Shown piece by piece: positions 26,037-35,130 of a stretch of 64,000 nt of DNA. Source of the stretch: Qipengyuania sp. S6317L1 (GTDB taxonomy: Bacteria; Pseudomonadota; Alphaproteobacteria; Sphingomonadales; Sphingomonadaceae); the NCBI RefSeq assembly GCF_023015615.1, contig NZ_JALKAJ010000003.1, positions 186,001 through 250,000 of the forward strand, given 5' to 3'. Position 1 is the first letter of the stretch. Every line of letters begins with the position of its first letter. The position numbers and the translations under genes were made by a program. The notes under the pieces were generated by a model. The model made no database searches, was not told where the DNA came from, and was given only the letters and a program-made list of their open reading frames with translations.

Positions 26037-26299
26037 AATCGCTTATCCCTATTTGCGTTTGGTCCTATCTAACGCCTTCGCGCGATGAGGCAAGAGAGCG
26101 GGTATTGCACACTTTGGGATGACCCTTGCCATTCGCTCAATTTGAGCCCGAAACCCACCGCCAACGGCGCTTGAATGTCGCAAGGAGCTCTATAATAACC
26201 TAAATGTTTCAGGTGTTTGTCGCCTAAAACCTAACGTGACAATTTTCGAGCGTTTTTTATTGGCGGGAACCAGGCGGCTTTGGTTGAGCTATAGCTGTC
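26037..26299. promoter_or_regulatory. Divergent intergenic region between sdhB and the SDR gene
   Basis: No gene is seen in these 263 bases. On the minus strand TATTAT near 26190-26200 could be a -10 box for sdhB, with no strong -35. GTGACA near 26236 could serve the plus strand. AGCTATAGCT at 26287-26296 is a 10-base palindrome just before the SDR start codon. All are weak sequence impressions. Confidence 0.3.
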
Positions 26300-27070
26300 A
26301 TGATAGATACAAGAAATGAAGGTGGAAGCGCGCCGCAAGGCGCGAGTGCACAGACGCCGACTAGCGCCGCGATTTTTGGCGCAAGCGGTGGCATTGGCGC
26401 AGCGTTGGTCCGCAGGCTCGAGCAATTGGGGTGCGCAAAGGTTTATGCTGGCTCGCGCTCTGGCAGAGGTGATTTCGGTGCCAATGCCATCCCGTTCCGC
26501 TTCGATCTTGAGCAAGAGGCCAGCATCGAAGAAGCGGCTGCGATGATGCGCGAGGCTCCGCCACAATGGGTTATCGTCGCGAGCGGTGTCCTGACACTTG
26601 AAGGCGGTTCTGGTCCAGAGCGCACATACAAGCGCCTCGATCCGGTTGTGATGGCCAAAGTGTTGTCGCTCAACACCATAGGGCCAGCTATTATCGCCAA
26701 ACACATGATGCGCCTCATGCCAAGGGATGAAGCTTTTGCTTTTGCTGCGCTGAGTGCCCGTGTGGGTTCGATCGGCGATAACGGGCTGGGGGGCTGGCAC
26801 TCCTACAGGGCCTCCAAGGCTGCGCTCAATATGCTGCTCAAAAACTTCGCGATCGAGATGGCGCGCACGCATCCACACGGCGTCATAGCAGGGCTACATC
26901 CCGGCACGGTCGACACCGCGCTCTCAAATCCCTTTCAAAAAGGTCTGCCCGATGGACAATTGACCCATGCCGATGAGGCGGCGGACAATCTTATTTCGGT
27001 TCTGGCTAATCTTACTCCGGACCAATCGGGACAAGTCTATGATTTTGCGGGAAAGTTGATCAAGCCCTAA
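26300..27070 (+). CDS. Short-chain dehydrogenase/reductase family oxidoreductase
   Basis: The 256-residue protein is a classical-type SDR with the cofactor loop AIFGASGGIGAALVRRLE near residue 30. The catalytic serine region is FAALSARVGSIGDNGLGGWHSYRASKAALN, which contains the YxxxK site. HPGTVDTALSNPFQ follows, as in C-factor-like SDRs. It probably reduces or oxidises a carbonyl with NAD(P)H; the substrate is unknown. The N-terminus has about 20 extra polar residues. It is divergent from sdhB and followed by a methyltransferase gene in the same direction. Confidence 0.85.
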   Translation: MIDTRNEGGSAPQGASAQTPTSAAIFGASGGIGAALVRRLEQLGCAKVYAGSRSGRGDFGANAIPFRFDLEQEASIEEAAAMMREAPPQWVIVASGVLTLEGGSGPERTYKRLDPVVMAKVLSLNTIGPAIIAKHMMRLMPRDEAFAFAALSARVGSIGDNGLGGWHSYRASKAALNMLLKNFAIEMARTHPHGVIAGLHPGTVDTALSNPFQKGLPDGQLTHADEAADNLISVLANLTPDQSGQVYDFAGKLIKP

Positions 27071-27147
27071 GAGCCTCGCCCACCGGCAACTTGGCAAGAA
27101 GAACCAATTGCGCAACACTACTTCCCAAGATCTAGGGGAGAGGTTTG

Positions 27148-27783
27148 ATGCGCTTTGGCGATTGGTACGATGCGAATGTCGTACCCAAGGTGATCGGCTG
27201 CGCTTGCGGGATGGGGCAAGTGATGAAACGCCGTGCGAAAGTCGTGCCGCTGGCAAAGGGCGATGTTTTCGAATTAGGTTGCGGCTGCGGCATCAATCAG
27301 GAGTTCTATGACGTTGCTGCGGTGACCAGCTACGCCGGTATTGATCCGCATGACGGGATGCTCGCGACCGCGAGAGAAGCTGTGGCAAAGAAGGGCTGGG
27401 CAGTCGAGATGCGCCAGGGGGTCGGCGAGGCCATCCCGTTTGGCGACAATTCGTTTGATACGGCGGTATGCACATTCACGCTTTGCTCGGTGCAGGAACC
27501 AGCGCGCGTACTGTCAGAAATGCGCAGGATTTTGCGTCCCGGGGGACAAGTGCTGTTTCTCGAGCATGGCCGCGCACCCGATGCAAATGTCGCCAAATGG
27601 CAAGACCGCATAGAGCCTGTCTGGAAGCATCTGGCGGGTGGATGCCACCTGACGCGGCCTATATCGGTCGCCTTTGCAAACGCTGGGTTCGAGGTCGATC
27701 AGCTGGGGAAGGGCTATATGCCCAAGACGCCCCGGTGGGCGATGTGGAATGAATGGGGGGCGGCCCGGAAAGTAGGCGAGTAA
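27148..27783 (+). CDS. Class I SAM-dependent methyltransferase
   Basis: A 211-residue protein with a methyltransferase-11 type core: motif I is FELGCGCGINQEFYD near residue 42, an acidic loop IDPHDGML follows, and EAIPFGDNSFDTAVCTFTLCSV and ILRPGGQVLFLEHG fit motifs II and III. It resembles methyltransferases of small molecules or lipids, for example the METTL7/PmtA-like group, but the substrate cannot be fixed. ATG 27148 lies five bases after GGGGAGAGG; the in-frame TTG 27145 is redundant. It converges on rne with 32 bases between stops. Confidence 0.83.
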   Translation: MRFGDWYDANVVPKVIGCACGMGQVMKRRAKVVPLAKGDVFELGCGCGINQEFYDVAAVTSYAGIDPHDGMLATAREAVAKKGWAVEMRQGVGEAIPFGDNSFDTAVCTFTLCSVQEPARVLSEMRRILRPGGQVLFLEHGRAPDANVAKWQDRIEPVWKHLAGGCHLTRPISVAFANAGFEVDQLGKGYMPKTPRWAMWNEWGAARKVGE

Positions 27784-27815
27784 TCTTCGCATCCACTTTC
27801 CGAGCCGACCACTAA

Positions 27816-30569
27816 CTACTCACCGAAGGTGCGTTGCCACCAACCCCGTTTTTTGGGGCCGCTATCGTCTGAGTTGCCGTCTGAACTTGCTTCTTCAACC
27901 GCAGCGGGCGCGTCTTCTTTTGCCTCAGCCTTGGCCGGTGCTTCTGGTGCAGCGTCGGGTTCAGCAGCCGGAGCCTCAGTCTCAGCTTCGACCTTTTTCT
28001 TGCGCGGGGCGCGTTTGCGCTTGGGCTTCTCTTCTTTCGCCTCTTCGGTAGCGGCTTCGTCTGTTGCCGCCTCCTGTGTTGCGGCGTCTTTCGTGTCAGC
28101 CTTTTTCGCAGTCGCCCGTTTGCGCCTCGCTGGCTTTTCCTCGGCTGCATCCTCTGCGGGAGTTTCAGCCTCGATATCGGCCTTTTTCTTGCGCGGTGCA
28201 CGCTTGCGTTTCGGTTTCTCTTCCTTGGCGGGCTTGGCGTCCGCCTCTGGCTCGGAAACAGCGTCCTCTTCTGCATCTGGCGCGGCTACTACCGCGACGT
28301 CTTCTTCGACTTTCGCGGCGACCTCTTCGAGAGCTTCGGCGCCCTCTTCGATTGCCTTTTCTTCGCTGTCGCCATCCTGCTTGCGGCGGCGACCTCGGCC
28401 ACCACGGCGGCGACGGCGCTTGGGCTTGTCTTCTCCATCGCCGGTTTTGTCCGATGCACTCTCGTCCGAAGCATTCTCGTCTGCGTCAGTTTCTTCCGAG
28501 TCGTCGTCGCCCTCGCTCGAATTTTCGTCCTGACGCTTCTTGTTGCGGCCACGACCACCACGGCGGCGGCGGCGCTTCTTCCTGGGCTGATCGTCTTCAT
28601 CGTCGAAGCCTTCTTCAGCTTCTATGTCATCGTCTTCTTCGTCATCGACGATGGGCTCGAACTTGGGCGCTTCGGCAGGGCGCGGGCCCATGCTCGACAC
28701 GCTCATCTTGGCGCCTTCGTCCTCGCCTTCAGGCGAGACCTCGATGGTGACGCCGTAACGCTCTTCGATTTCGACGAGCTCGCCGCGCTTTTCGTTAAGC
28801 ATGTAGATCGCAGCTTCCGTGCTAGCGGCAAGCTTGATTACGGTGCCTTTGCCTTTGGCAGCTTCGTCTTCGATCAGGCGAAGCGCGGAGAGGCCGGCGG
28901 AGGAGGCGGTGCGAACAAGGCCAGTGCCGTCGCAGTGCGGACACTCGCGCGTGGTCGCCTCAAGGACACCGGTGCGAAGACGCTGCCGGCTCATTTCCAT
29001 CAGGCCAAAGCCCGAGATGCGGCCAACCTGAATGCGCGCGCGGTCGTTCTTGAGCGCTTCTTTCATCGCCTTTTCGACCTTACGAACGTTGGAGTTGTAC
29101 TCCATGTCGATAAAGTCGATCACCACGAGGCCGGCCATATCGCGAAGGCGCAATTGCCGGGCGATTTCGCGCGCTGCCTCAAGGTTGGTATGGAGCGCCG
29201 TCTGCTCGATGCCATGCTCTTTGGTCGAACGGCCAGAGTTGATGTCGATCGAGACCAGTGCCTCGGTCGGGTTGATGATCAGGTAGCCGCCCGATTTTAG
29301 CTGGACCATCGGATCATACATCGCCCTCAGCTGATCTTCGGCACCATAACGTTGGAACAGCGGGACAGGGTCGGAATAGGCTTTCACCCGGCGTGCGTGG
29401 CTGGGCATGAGCATTTTCATAAATGCCTTTGCCGATTTGTAGCCTTCGGCCCCTTCGACGATCACTTCCTCGATCTCGCGATTGTAAATATCGCGGATCG
29501 CGCGCTTGATCAGGTCGCTATCCGAATGGATCAGCGCAGGCGCAGTCGAGGACAGCGTGTTCTGGCGAATACCGTCCCAAAGACGCGCGAGGTAATCGAA
29601 GTCGCGCTTGATCTCGGTCTTTGTCCGTGAAAGACCTGCCGTGCGCACGATCAGGCCCATGCTCTTGGGAAGACTGAGGCTGCTGACGACTTCTTTCAAC
29701 CGTTTGCGGTCGCTCGATGAGTTGATCTTGCGACTGATCCCCCCGCCGTGGCTGCTGTTGGGCATGAGCACGGTGTAGCGGCCGGCAAGGCTCAGATAAG
29801 TGGTGAGGGCCGCGCCCTTGTTGCCGCGTTCTTCCTTGACGACTTGCACCAGCAGAACCTGGCGGCGCTGGATAACGTCCTGAATTTTGTATCGACGGCG
29901 AAGCGCCATACGCTTGGCGCGCACTTCGTCGACTTCCTTGGCACGGCTGCGGCCATTACCACTCTTCTTGCCGCGACCTTGACGGCGGCGACCGCGACCA
30001 CGACGACCACGACGAGGCTTCGTGTCCTCACCGTCATCCGAGTTCTCTTCAGATTCTTCATCGTCGTCGCTGTCGTCATCATCGTCTTCGCCGTCGTCAT
30101 CCGACGTACCGTCTTCGATGGTGGAGACTTTGTCTTTGTCGCTGGTGTCTATCTCTTCAAGACCGTCTTCGGCCAAATCTTCGGCCAGAGCCTCAGCGCT
30201 TTCGTCATCAGCATCATATTCATCGCCGGGGGTAAGGCCTTCTTCCTCTTCCTCAGCGCGAAGGCGTGCCTCTTCTTCGGCGGCTTCGGCCTCTTCAGCC
30301 AAGAGCGCTTCGCGGTCGCTTTGCGGGATCTGGTAATAATCCGGGTGGATTTCGTTGAAGGCGAGGAAGCCGTGGCGATTGCCGCCAAAATCGACAAAAG
30401 CTGCTTGAAGCGAGGGTTCGACCCGCGTGACTTTTGCTAGATAGATGTTCCCTTTGATCTGCTTGTGTTCAGCAGATTCAAAATCAAATTCCTCAATCCG
30501 GTTGCCTTTGAGCACCGCCACCCGGGTTTCTTCCGAGTGGCGCGCGTCGATTAGCATGCGCGTTGCCAT
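27816..30569 (-). CDS. rne: Ribonuclease E/G with acidic insert and Arg/Glu-rich C-terminal tail
   Basis: RNase E is the endonuclease of mRNA decay and rRNA/tRNA processing. The catalytic aspartates are Asp442 (SIDINSG) and Asp485 (VIDFIDM). The Zn-link cysteines are Cys543 and Cys546 (CPHCDGTG). The spacing equals that of the E. coli enzyme. The N-terminal S1 domain is split by about 140 residues (roughly 87-225): a run of Glu and Asp, then an Arg/Gly-rich patch. After about residue 620 the tail alternates acidic blocks with RKKRRRRRGGRGR- and RKRAPRKKK-type basic motifs, likely RNA- and partner-binding sites of a degradosome scaffold. ATG 30569 follows GGAGA. Confidence 0.95.
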   Translation of the reverse strand: MATRMLIDARHSEETRVAVLKGNRIEEFDFESAEHKQIKGNIYLAKVTRVEPSLQAAFVDFGGNRHGFLAFNEIHPDYYQIPQSDREALLAEEAEAAEEEARLRAEEEEEGLTPGDEYDADDESAEALAEDLAEDGLEEIDTSDKDKVSTIEDGTSDDDGEDDDDDSDDDEESEENSDDGEDTKPRRGRRGRGRRRQGRGKKSGNGRSRAKEVDEVRAKRMALRRRYKIQDVIQRRQVLLVQVVKEERGNKGAALTTYLSLAGRYTVLMPNSSHGGGISRKINSSSDRKRLKEVVSSLSLPKSMGLIVRTAGLSRTKTEIKRDFDYLARLWDGIRQNTLSSTAPALIHSDSDLIKRAIRDIYNREIEEVIVEGAEGYKSAKAFMKMLMPSHARRVKAYSDPVPLFQRYGAEDQLRAMYDPMVQLKSGGYLIINPTEALVSIDINSGRSTKEHGIEQTALHTNLEAAREIARQLRLRDMAGLVVIDFIDMEYNSNVRKVEKAMKEALKNDRARIQVGRISGFGLMEMSRQRLRTGVLEATTRECPHCDGTGLVRTASSAGLSALRLIEDEAAKGKGTVIKLAASTEAAIYMLNEKRGELVEIEERYGVTIEVSPEGEDEGAKMSVSSMGPRPAEAPKFEPIVDDEEDDDIEAEEGFDDEDDQPRKKRRRRRGGRGRNKKRQDENSSEGDDDSEETDADENASDESASDKTGDGEDKPKRRRRRGGRGRRRKQDGDSEEKAIEEGAEALEEVAAKVEEDVAVVAAPDAEEDAVSEPEADAKPAKEEKPKRKRAPRKKKADIEAETPAEDAAEEKPARRKRATAKKADTKDAATQEAATDEAATEEAKEEKPKRKRAPRKKKVEAETEAPAAEPDAAPEAPAKAEAKEDAPAAVEEASSDGNSDDSGPKKRGWWQRTFGE

Positions 30570-31035
30570 TTAAATGTCTCCAAACGCCGAGATCCCGCGG
30601 CAGAAAAGCGCGGGAGGGGCGTGTATTGTTGGGGTATTGCGCGCGCGTTTTCAGCAGGGGGCCATGCCTCACTGGACCGGGCCTCTCGCTGTGCGCGCTC
30701 GTGGTAAGAACAGCGTCCGGCATGATTGCCAAACTGGACGCCATAAACGTGTCTGCTGTGAACGAGCTGCGGGTCTCTCCCGCGCTGCGACTCGCAAAAA
30801 CAACAGCGTCAAAGCGCCTTGTGTAGTTTTGCGAGGAGAAGCGTCTCGTCACTGCATCAACCTGTGTGTAACCGGGAGCGGGGGTGAACCCCGAGTGCCC
30901 GGCTCTGCGAAAAAAGCGAAAACTGATCGAGCCTGCCTTAGCAGACAAACTCTTAGCGCTTTCATAAGCACAGCTAGCACCGTGGGAAGTTACCCGCAAC
31001 ACTATTGCGCTATCCATACGCAACATTCTAATCCT
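30570..31035 (-). promoter_or_regulatory. Structured leader region of rne (divergent spacer to the amidase gene)
   Basis: These 466 bases carry no convincing gene. Three inverted repeats stand out. CTCGCAAAA/TTTTGCGAG is a perfect 9-base pair of arms at 30791-30799 and 30827-30835, with an inner ACAA/TTGT. TCCCGCG/CGCGGGA at 30593-30599 and 30609-30615 lies just upstream of the rne ribosome site. CCGGG/CCCGG with inner GGGG/CCCC spans 30872-30902. TTGCG/CGCAA flanks 31010-31018 near the amidase start. E. coli rne has a long leader used for autoregulation by RNase E; the same role here is inference. Confidence 0.5.
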
Positions 31036-31947
31036 ATGGGCACCATGAGTGTCCGAACTCTCCTCTTGATTGTTCTTGGATTACCCGCCCTTTTGCTCGG
31101 CGGGGCCAAAATCGTTGGTACGGATATTCCTGTGCCGCAGTGGGGCCGCGATTACGTGCTGCGTTTTGCCTTTCCGGTTGAAACGCCGGCGCTCGAACTG
31201 CCAGAGGTACAGGGGACATCTGACACATCACGGCCCCTGGTTGTTATCGATGCGGGGCATGGCGGACGCGATCCGGGCAAGGTGCAAACACGGGCCGATG
31301 GAAGTGAAGTTTACGAAAAAGACCTCGTTCTCGCTCTCAGCCTCGAATTGCGTGACGTTCTGCTGGAAAACGGCGGCATTCGTGTCGCATTGACCCGCGA
31401 AGATGATCGTATCATTCCGCTAGCCTATCGCCCTGAAATTGCCAGACGTTTGGGTGCAGACCTGTTTGTCTCCATACACATCGATTCCGCAGGTGAACGA
31501 TCGGAGGTCTCTGGTGCGACAGTGTATACCCTGTCTAACGAAGCATCGAGCGAGGCAGCCGCACGTTTCGCAGAGCGGGAGAACGCCGCTGACAGCCTGA
31601 ACGGCATAAGTGTTGAGACCGATAACAGCGCAGTCAGCGATATTCTGGTGGAGTTGAGTCAGGAACGCACGCAAGAGGATGCGCTTGAATTTGCTGACCT
31701 CATCCTTCGCGAGGGTGAGGGCAAGATTGACTTTCATCCCTTTGCCAAGCGATCAGCAGCGCTCGCGGTGCTGCGTGCGCCCGATGTCCCCGGTGTTTTG
31801 TTCGAAAGCGGATTTGTTACAAACCAGCGCGATCTTGCGCGGTTGATGACCGAGGATGGGAGGCGCGAATACGCCGAGGTCTTGGAGAGTGCTATCCGCG
31901 TCTATCTTGCAAGGCGCGCCGACACTGCGACTTCTCCCGGCAGCTAG
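31036..31947 (+). CDS. N-acetylmuramoyl-L-alanine amidase (Amidase_3 family)
   Basis: This zinc amidase cleaves the bond between muramic acid and the stem peptide during cell separation or wall turnover. Zinc ligands are visible in VIDAGHGGRDPG (His), the EVYEKDLVLA glutamate and FVSIHIDS (His). The late glutamate is in GVLFESGFVTN. A hydrophobic N-terminal segment (TLLLIVLGLPALLLGGAKI) suggests export or anchoring. The frame is open far upstream, but ATG 31036 or 31045 begins the hydrophobic leader. No strong ribosome site is seen for either. The gene precedes PBP1A, so the two probably form a cell-wall unit. Confidence 0.9.
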   Translation: MGTMSVRTLLLIVLGLPALLLGGAKIVGTDIPVPQWGRDYVLRFAFPVETPALELPEVQGTSDTSRPLVVIDAGHGGRDPGKVQTRADGSEVYEKDLVLALSLELRDVLLENGGIRVALTREDDRIIPLAYRPEIARRLGADLFVSIHIDSAGERSEVSGATVYTLSNEASSEAAARFAERENAADSLNGISVETDNSAVSDILVELSQERTQEDALEFADLILREGEGKIDFHPFAKRSAALAVLRAPDVPGVLFESGFVTNQRDLARLMTEDGRREYAEVLESAIRVYLARRADTATSPGS

Positions 31948-31998
31948 TGCGGCATAGCCGCTAGCAATTCGCGCCAAACCCTTTTAAATCGAACCACA

Positions 31999-34530
31999 AT
32001 GACCAACGAAGCCCCCTTTTCACAGACAACCGCTGACCCAAGCGACCTGTCTTTTCCCGCCTATGTCCGATACCGCGTGACCCGCGATCTTGGCGGCGCG
32101 AGTGCATGGTTTGCGGAAAAATGGCGCGCAAGTCTGCTGTTCAAGCTGATCGCCGGCGCAGTGGTTGCCGCGATGCTGATCTGGCTTGCATTGTGGCTTT
32201 GGCTGGCGAGTGACTTGCCAGAGGCAGAAAGCCTCGTTGAGTACCAAACCCCGCTCCCAACGGTAGTGCGCGGCGCGGATGGCGAGATTGTCCATTCCTA
32301 CGCGCGCGAGCGTCGGGTTCAGCTGCAATATGCGGATTTTCCAGATCAGTTGGTTGAGGCATATCTGTCTGCTGAGGACAAGACCTTCTTCAGCCACGGC
32401 GGCGTCGATGTCACGGGTACGGCCAATGCGGTGTTCGACTATGCCATAAAATTCGGCTCGGGCGAGCGGGCCGTGGGTGGATCTACCATCACGCAGCAGC
32501 TGGCGAAGATCCTGCTTCTGGGGGACGAATATTCGATCAGCCGCAAGCTCAAAGAGATGATCCTTGCAAGCCGGATTGAGGGTGTTCTTGAAAAAGAGGA
32601 AATTCTTGAGCTTTACCTAAACGAAATTCCGCTGGGCCGTCGCTCTTTCGGTGTTCAGGCCGCAGCGCGCGCTTATTTCGACAAGGATGTGGGTGAACTT
32701 GATCTTCACGAAGTCGCCTTTCTTGCGATCCTTCCCAAGGCGCCGGAGAGGTATGGGCGCGCGGGACAGGAAGAGGCGGCTTTGGCGCGGCGCGATTTTG
32801 TGCTCTCGCAGATGGAAGACAACGGCTTTATCACCGAAGCCGAACGGGCCGCCGCCGCCGCTCAACCGTTGGGCCTCGTTCAGCAGCGTTCGCGGCGCAG
32901 CGCGGATGCCGGATACTTCCTCGAAGAAGTGCGCCGACAGCTGATCGAGGATTTTGGCGAGACCGCAGAAGACGGTGACAACAGCGTTTATGCAGGCGGC
33001 CTGTGGGTGCGCACCTCGCTAGATGTTGCAATGCAGGATGCAGCTCGTGAGAGCCTTCGCCGCGGCCTCGTGCGCTATCACGGTCGCAGAGCCTGGGCTG
33101 GGCCGATCGCGACAATCAGTTTTGACGATGGTCCGTGGGCAAGCCAGCTTGCAAGCTCGTTTCTTTCAGTGAATTATGAAGATTGGCGGGTCGGTGTTGT
33201 GACCGCCCGCACCGGGTCGTCTGCAACCATCGGTTTTACCAAGGGTGATGAGGCCCCGCTCACCAATTTGCCGAACGCATTGAAAGCGGGCGATGTGATC
33301 GCTGTGAGCCCGTCGGGTAATGGCTACCGCGTCGAAACCATTCCAGAGGCACAGGGCGGTCTTGTCGTGCAAAATGCGCAGACTGGCCGCGTTCTCGCGA
33401 TGCAAGGCGGATTCGATCATCGCCTCACCGACTTTAACCGCGCGACGCAGGCCTATCGTCAGCCCGGTTCGACGATCAAGCCGTTCGTCTATGCGACCGG
33501 GCTCGACAACGGCATGACCCCGTCAACCCAGATCGATAACACGCGATACTGTTATTATCAGGGGCGGCAGCTGGGAGAGAAATGTATTCGCGGCGGGCGC
33601 GCGGGACAATTCCCGATGCGCTATGGGCTGGAGCAGTCGCAGAATATCATGACGGTGCAGATCGGTATGCAGGCGGGCATGAACAACGTCGTCGATATGA
33701 TTAAGACGATGGACATCAGCGATGATGCAGATCCTTATGCGGCGACTTCACTCGGCTCGGAGGAAACGACGGTTTCGCGTCTCGTTGCTGCCTATGGAGC
33801 GATTGCCAATCACGGGCGGCTGAACACGCCGACGGTTATCGACTATGTGCAGGATCGCAACGGCAAGGTTATCTGGCGCGCCGACCGGCGGCCATGCAAC
33901 GGGTGCAATCTTGCTGAGTATGATGGATCACCCATGCCGCGCTTTGGCATCAAGGGTCGTCAAGCGATGGATGCGCGCACCGCGTTTCAGATAATGCACA
34001 TGCTCGAAGGTGTCGTGACCCGCGGAACGGCGACCACTCTGAATGACCTCGGCCTGCCGCTGTTCGGCAAAACCGGCACCACGAGCGGGCCCAAGGACGT
34101 GTGGTTCGTGGGCGGCACGCAGCGCATTATTGCCGGTGCCTATATGGGCTTTGACACGCCGCGCAATATGGGCGGCTATGCCTATGGCGGGACGATTGTT
34201 GCGCCGATTATCAAAGACCTGATCAAGGCATCGCGTGGCAAATGGTCCGAACTCCCGGCGATCGCGCCAGAGGGTATCCGCATGGTTCGTGTCGATCGCC
34301 GCACGGGTAAGCGTGTGCTTGATGGATGGCCCACGGGCGACCCGCGCTCTGATATCATCTGGGAAGCGTTCAAGCCTGATACCGTGCCCGAACGCTCCAC
34401 AAGGCAGGACGAAATTGCTGCCAAGCGCGACGAGATTCTCGAGCTCATAAGGACTAGCCGCGAGGGGCCTCGAACAAGGAACGAGGGAGAACCTGCAAAC
34501 TTCGCCGAAGACCAGGGAGGCATTTACTGA
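31999..34530 (+). CDS. mrcA: Penicillin-binding protein 1A (bifunctional transglycosylase/transpeptidase)
   Basis: An 843-residue class A PBP that polymerises and crosslinks peptidoglycan. One membrane segment (about residues 49-70) anchors it. The glycosyltransferase domain has EDKTFFSHGGVD with catalytic Glu126, GGSTITQQLAK and RKLKEMILASRIE. An OB-like insert follows. The transpeptidase domain has Ser491-Thr-Ile-Lys494 (QPGSTIKPF), SQN in LEQSQNIMT and Lys691-Thr-Gly (FGKTGTTSGPKD). The C-terminal tail is charged. It follows the amidase by about 50 bases and its last base overlaps the peroxiredoxin start. Confidence 0.96.
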   Translation: MTNEAPFSQTTADPSDLSFPAYVRYRVTRDLGGASAWFAEKWRASLLFKLIAGAVVAAMLIWLALWLWLASDLPEAESLVEYQTPLPTVVRGADGEIVHSYARERRVQLQYADFPDQLVEAYLSAEDKTFFSHGGVDVTGTANAVFDYAIKFGSGERAVGGSTITQQLAKILLLGDEYSISRKLKEMILASRIEGVLEKEEILELYLNEIPLGRRSFGVQAAARAYFDKDVGELDLHEVAFLAILPKAPERYGRAGQEEAALARRDFVLSQMEDNGFITEAERAAAAAQPLGLVQQRSRRSADAGYFLEEVRRQLIEDFGETAEDGDNSVYAGGLWVRTSLDVAMQDAARESLRRGLVRYHGRRAWAGPIATISFDDGPWASQLASSFLSVNYEDWRVGVVTARTGSSATIGFTKGDEAPLTNLPNALKAGDVIAVSPSGNGYRVETIPEAQGGLVVQNAQTGRVLAMQGGFDHRLTDFNRATQAYRQPGSTIKPFVYATGLDNGMTPSTQIDNTRYCYYQGRQLGEKCIRGGRAGQFPMRYGLEQSQNIMTVQIGMQAGMNNVVDMIKTMDISDDADPYAATSLGSEETTVSRLVAAYGAIANHGRLNTPTVIDYVQDRNGKVIWRADRRPCNGCNLAEYDGSPMPRFGIKGRQAMDARTAFQIMHMLEGVVTRGTATTLNDLGLPLFGKTGTTSGPKDVWFVGGTQRIIAGAYMGFDTPRNMGGYAYGGTIVAPIIKDLIKASRGKWSELPAIAPEGIRMVRVDRRTGKRVLDGWPTGDPRSDIIWEAFKPDTVPERSTRQDEIAAKRDEILELIRTSREGPRTRNEGEPANFAEDQGGIY

Positions 34531-35060
34531 TGCGAGCATTCAAGTGGGCTATTGGTTTTGGCGTGGCTGCGGTGATGCTGGCCGCTCCCGCCCGCGCTGA
34601 CCTTCCTGTAGGGGCAGACGCTCCGTCCTTCACCACCAGCGCGGCGCTGGCGGGCAAGCAGATGGGCTTCTCGCTAAACGTTGCCCTGCGCCGTGGTCCG
34701 GTCGTGCTCTATTTCTATCCCAAGGCTTTCACCTCTGGCTGCACGCTTGAGGCAAACGCTTTTGCCGAGGCCATGCCCGATTTTCGCGAGGCGGGCGCGA
34801 GCGTTGTTGGCATGTCGAACGATGATATCGAGACGCTCAAACGCTTTAGCAAAGAGGAATGTCGCGACGCCTTTCCTGTTGGCATCGCCAACTCTGATCT
34901 GATCGAAGAATATGACGTGGCATTGGGAGCCTCGGGCCTTGCCAGTCGCACCTCCTACGTCATTGCACAGGACGGCAAGATCGCAATGGTCCATTCTGAC
35001 AGCGATTATCGCAGCCACGTGACCAAGACCCTTGCAGCAGTCCGCGCGCTCTCCAAATAA
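34530..35060 (+). CDS. Exported peroxiredoxin (PrxQ/BCP type)
   Basis: The 176-residue protein starts with a signal peptide (MRAFKWAIGFGVAAVML, cleaved after APARA) and has a thioredoxin-fold peroxidase domain. YFYPKAFTSGCTLEA contains the peroxidatic cysteine; the threonine before the active site that most family members have is replaced, and the conserved arginine is less clear. A second cysteine in KEECRDAF may resolve the disulfide. It should reduce peroxides in the periplasm. The ATG overlaps the end of mrcA by one base, which suggests coupling to cell-wall synthesis. Confidence 0.83.
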   Translation: MRAFKWAIGFGVAAVMLAAPARADLPVGADAPSFTTSAALAGKQMGFSLNVALRRGPVVLYFYPKAFTSGCTLEANAFAEAMPDFREAGASVVGMSNDDIETLKRFSKEECRDAFPVGIANSDLIEEYDVALGASGLASRTSYVIAQDGKIAMVHSDSDYRSHVTKTLAAVRALSK

Positions 35061-35082
35061 TCCACTTTACTTTACAAGTGCG

Positions 35083-35102
35083 GCCCCGGCGTTCATCGGG
35101 GC
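35083..35102 (+). terminator. GC-rich hairpin between peroxiredoxin and prfB
   Basis: GCCCCG and CGGGGC form a perfect six-pair stem around an eight-base loop. A moderately T-containing stretch follows but no clean T-run. It may terminate the amidase-PBP-peroxiredoxin transcript or act in the prfB leader. Confidence 0.4.
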
Positions 35103-35130
35103 GGCTCAGATTTGCCTTTAGGAATTGACT

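Noticed and set aside
27980-28620. Repeated RKRAPRKKK- and RRRRGGRGR-type units in the RNase E tail suggested a tandem repeat.
   Set aside because: The units are imperfect, unevenly spaced and coding; this is ordinary low-complexity degradosome tail.
27829-30440. Long plus-strand frames opposite rne.
   Set aside because: They mirror the low-complexity acidic and basic codons of rne and have no ribosome site or protein-like composition.
30574-31035. An open frame continuous with the amidase gene that would add about 154 N-terminal residues.
   Set aside because: The extra residues are rich in Arg, Ser and Cys with no domain, cover the structured rne leader, and precede the natural hydrophobic leader at 31036.
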